From positions 1 to 5,671 of the forward strand of contig JALRBM010000087.1 in the NCBI GenBank assembly GCA_023257755.1: a stretch of DNA of 5,671 nt, given 5' to 3'. The position numbers were made by a program, and so were the translations under genes. Positions 5,455-5,671 of this stretch are shown here, piece by piece (position 1 is the stretch's first letter; every line of letters begins with the position of its first letter). The notes below the pieces were generated by a model, which was given only the letters and a program-made list of their open reading frames with translations, was not told the DNA's origin and did not search any database. Source of the DNA: Candidatus Saccharimonadia bacterium (GTDB taxonomy: Bacteria > Patescibacteriota > Saccharimonadia > Saccharimonadales > Saccharimonadaceae).

Positions 5455-5671
5455 TTACCAGATGGACCTGCGTTTGGCTCCTGCGGCGATGGTGGAGAAG
5501 ACGATGACGTCGTACAGCACGTGGGCGATGATCGCCACGAGGATGCCGTAGTTGAACGTCAGGTAGAACATCACCATCCCGAAGAACCACGAGTTGACCA
5601 GGCCGATCAACCCCAGGTACGCGTGGACGTCACGGAAGGCGATGCTTGCCGAGACGATGGCGGCGCCAACC
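5455..5671 (-). CDS. C-terminal end of a probable CPBP-family intramembrane protease (truncated by window)
   Basis: The last 71 codons of a minus-strand gene are visible, entering at 5670 and stopping with TAA at 5457-5455; the start is off-window. The product is hydrophobic, with two likely membrane helices in the stretches YLGLIGLVNSWFFGMVMFYL and YGILVAIIAHVLYDVIVFST, and ends KRRSIW. The second contains a His (codon 5523-5521) in the pattern ILVAIIAHVLYD. This resembles the last conserved motif of CPBP (CAAX prenyl protease / Abi-type) glutamic intramembrane proteases, where a membrane-embedded His helps form the active site. The motifs with the catalytic glutamates would be upstream and cannot be checked. 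Third codon positions are G or C in 65 of 71 codons, far above ileS. It is convergent with ileS and shares the hairpin at 5382-5419. The coding call is firmer than the family call; another multi-pass membrane protein is possible. Confidence 0.7.
   Translation of the reverse strand, partial: VGAAIVSASIAFRDVHAYLGLIGLVNSWFFGMVMFYLTFNYGILVAIIAHVLYDVIVFSTIAAGAKRRSIW

Noticed and set aside
5309..5590. Minus-strand frame of 93 codons running across the hairpin into the ileS end
   Set aside because: Its Arg/His/Pro-rich translation is non-protein-like, it crosses the terminator hairpin, and the better frame here (5455-5671) encodes a clear membrane protein.
1..5671. CRISPR arrays, tRNA or rRNA genes, insertion sequences
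   Set aside because: No regularly spaced repeats, cloverleaf-like sequence, transposase or terminal inverted repeats were seen; the window is densely filled by the listed genes.

Overview
The window looks like a piece of a small-genome bacterium of moderate GC. I favour a Candidate Phyla Radiation member, most likely Saccharibacteria (TM7). This is an inference from gene content (ftsZ followed by an NrdR-like gene, a stand-alone VKOR and an IleRS of the eukaryote-like class without a C-terminal zinc finger), tight gene packing and roughly balanced base composition. Only a tree of FtsZ or IleRS could settle it. All genes read with the standard bacterial code.

Layout. Positions 1-2212 carry a tightly packed plus-strand run of five genes: the 3' part of ftsZ; an nrdR homologue; a small thioredoxin-fold-like protein; a membrane VKOR-family thiol oxidoreductase; and a very acidic 104-residue protein of unknown function. 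From nrdR onward the genes abut or overlap (stop-start contact at 1025-1030, 8-nt overlap at 1278-1285, TAATG at 1896-1900), which indicates translational coupling. Positions 2213-2432 hold a non-coding leader with a candidate promoter, a short palindrome and a T-box riboswitch. It resembles the ultrashort, translation-controlling, isoleucine-specific type known from actinobacterial ileS. The riboswitch precedes ileS (2433-5369), which encodes a 978-residue isoleucyl-tRNA synthetase. A strong hairpin at 5382-5419 separates ileS from a convergent minus-strand gene, seen only as its last 71 codons. That gene encodes the end of a multi-pass membrane protein, probably a CPBP (CAAX/Abi-type) intramembrane protease, with strikingly GC-rich codon use.

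How the parts work together. The first operon links division (FtsZ), a putative regulator of deoxynucleotide synthesis (NrdR-like) and an envelope disulfide module (VKOR plus the small thioredoxin-like protein). The ileS unit is predicted to sense uncharged tRNA-Ile directly and open its own ribosome binding site under isoleucine shortage.

The most interesting points are: an NrdR in which all four zinc-ribbon cysteines are replaced although the rest of the protein is well conserved; an IleRS with altered HIGH (HHGT) and DQ (GQ) active-site motifs; an actinobacterial-style T-box in a probable CPR genome; and near absence of cysteine in every cytosolic protein here (2 in about 1,500 residues), with the VKOR as the exception.
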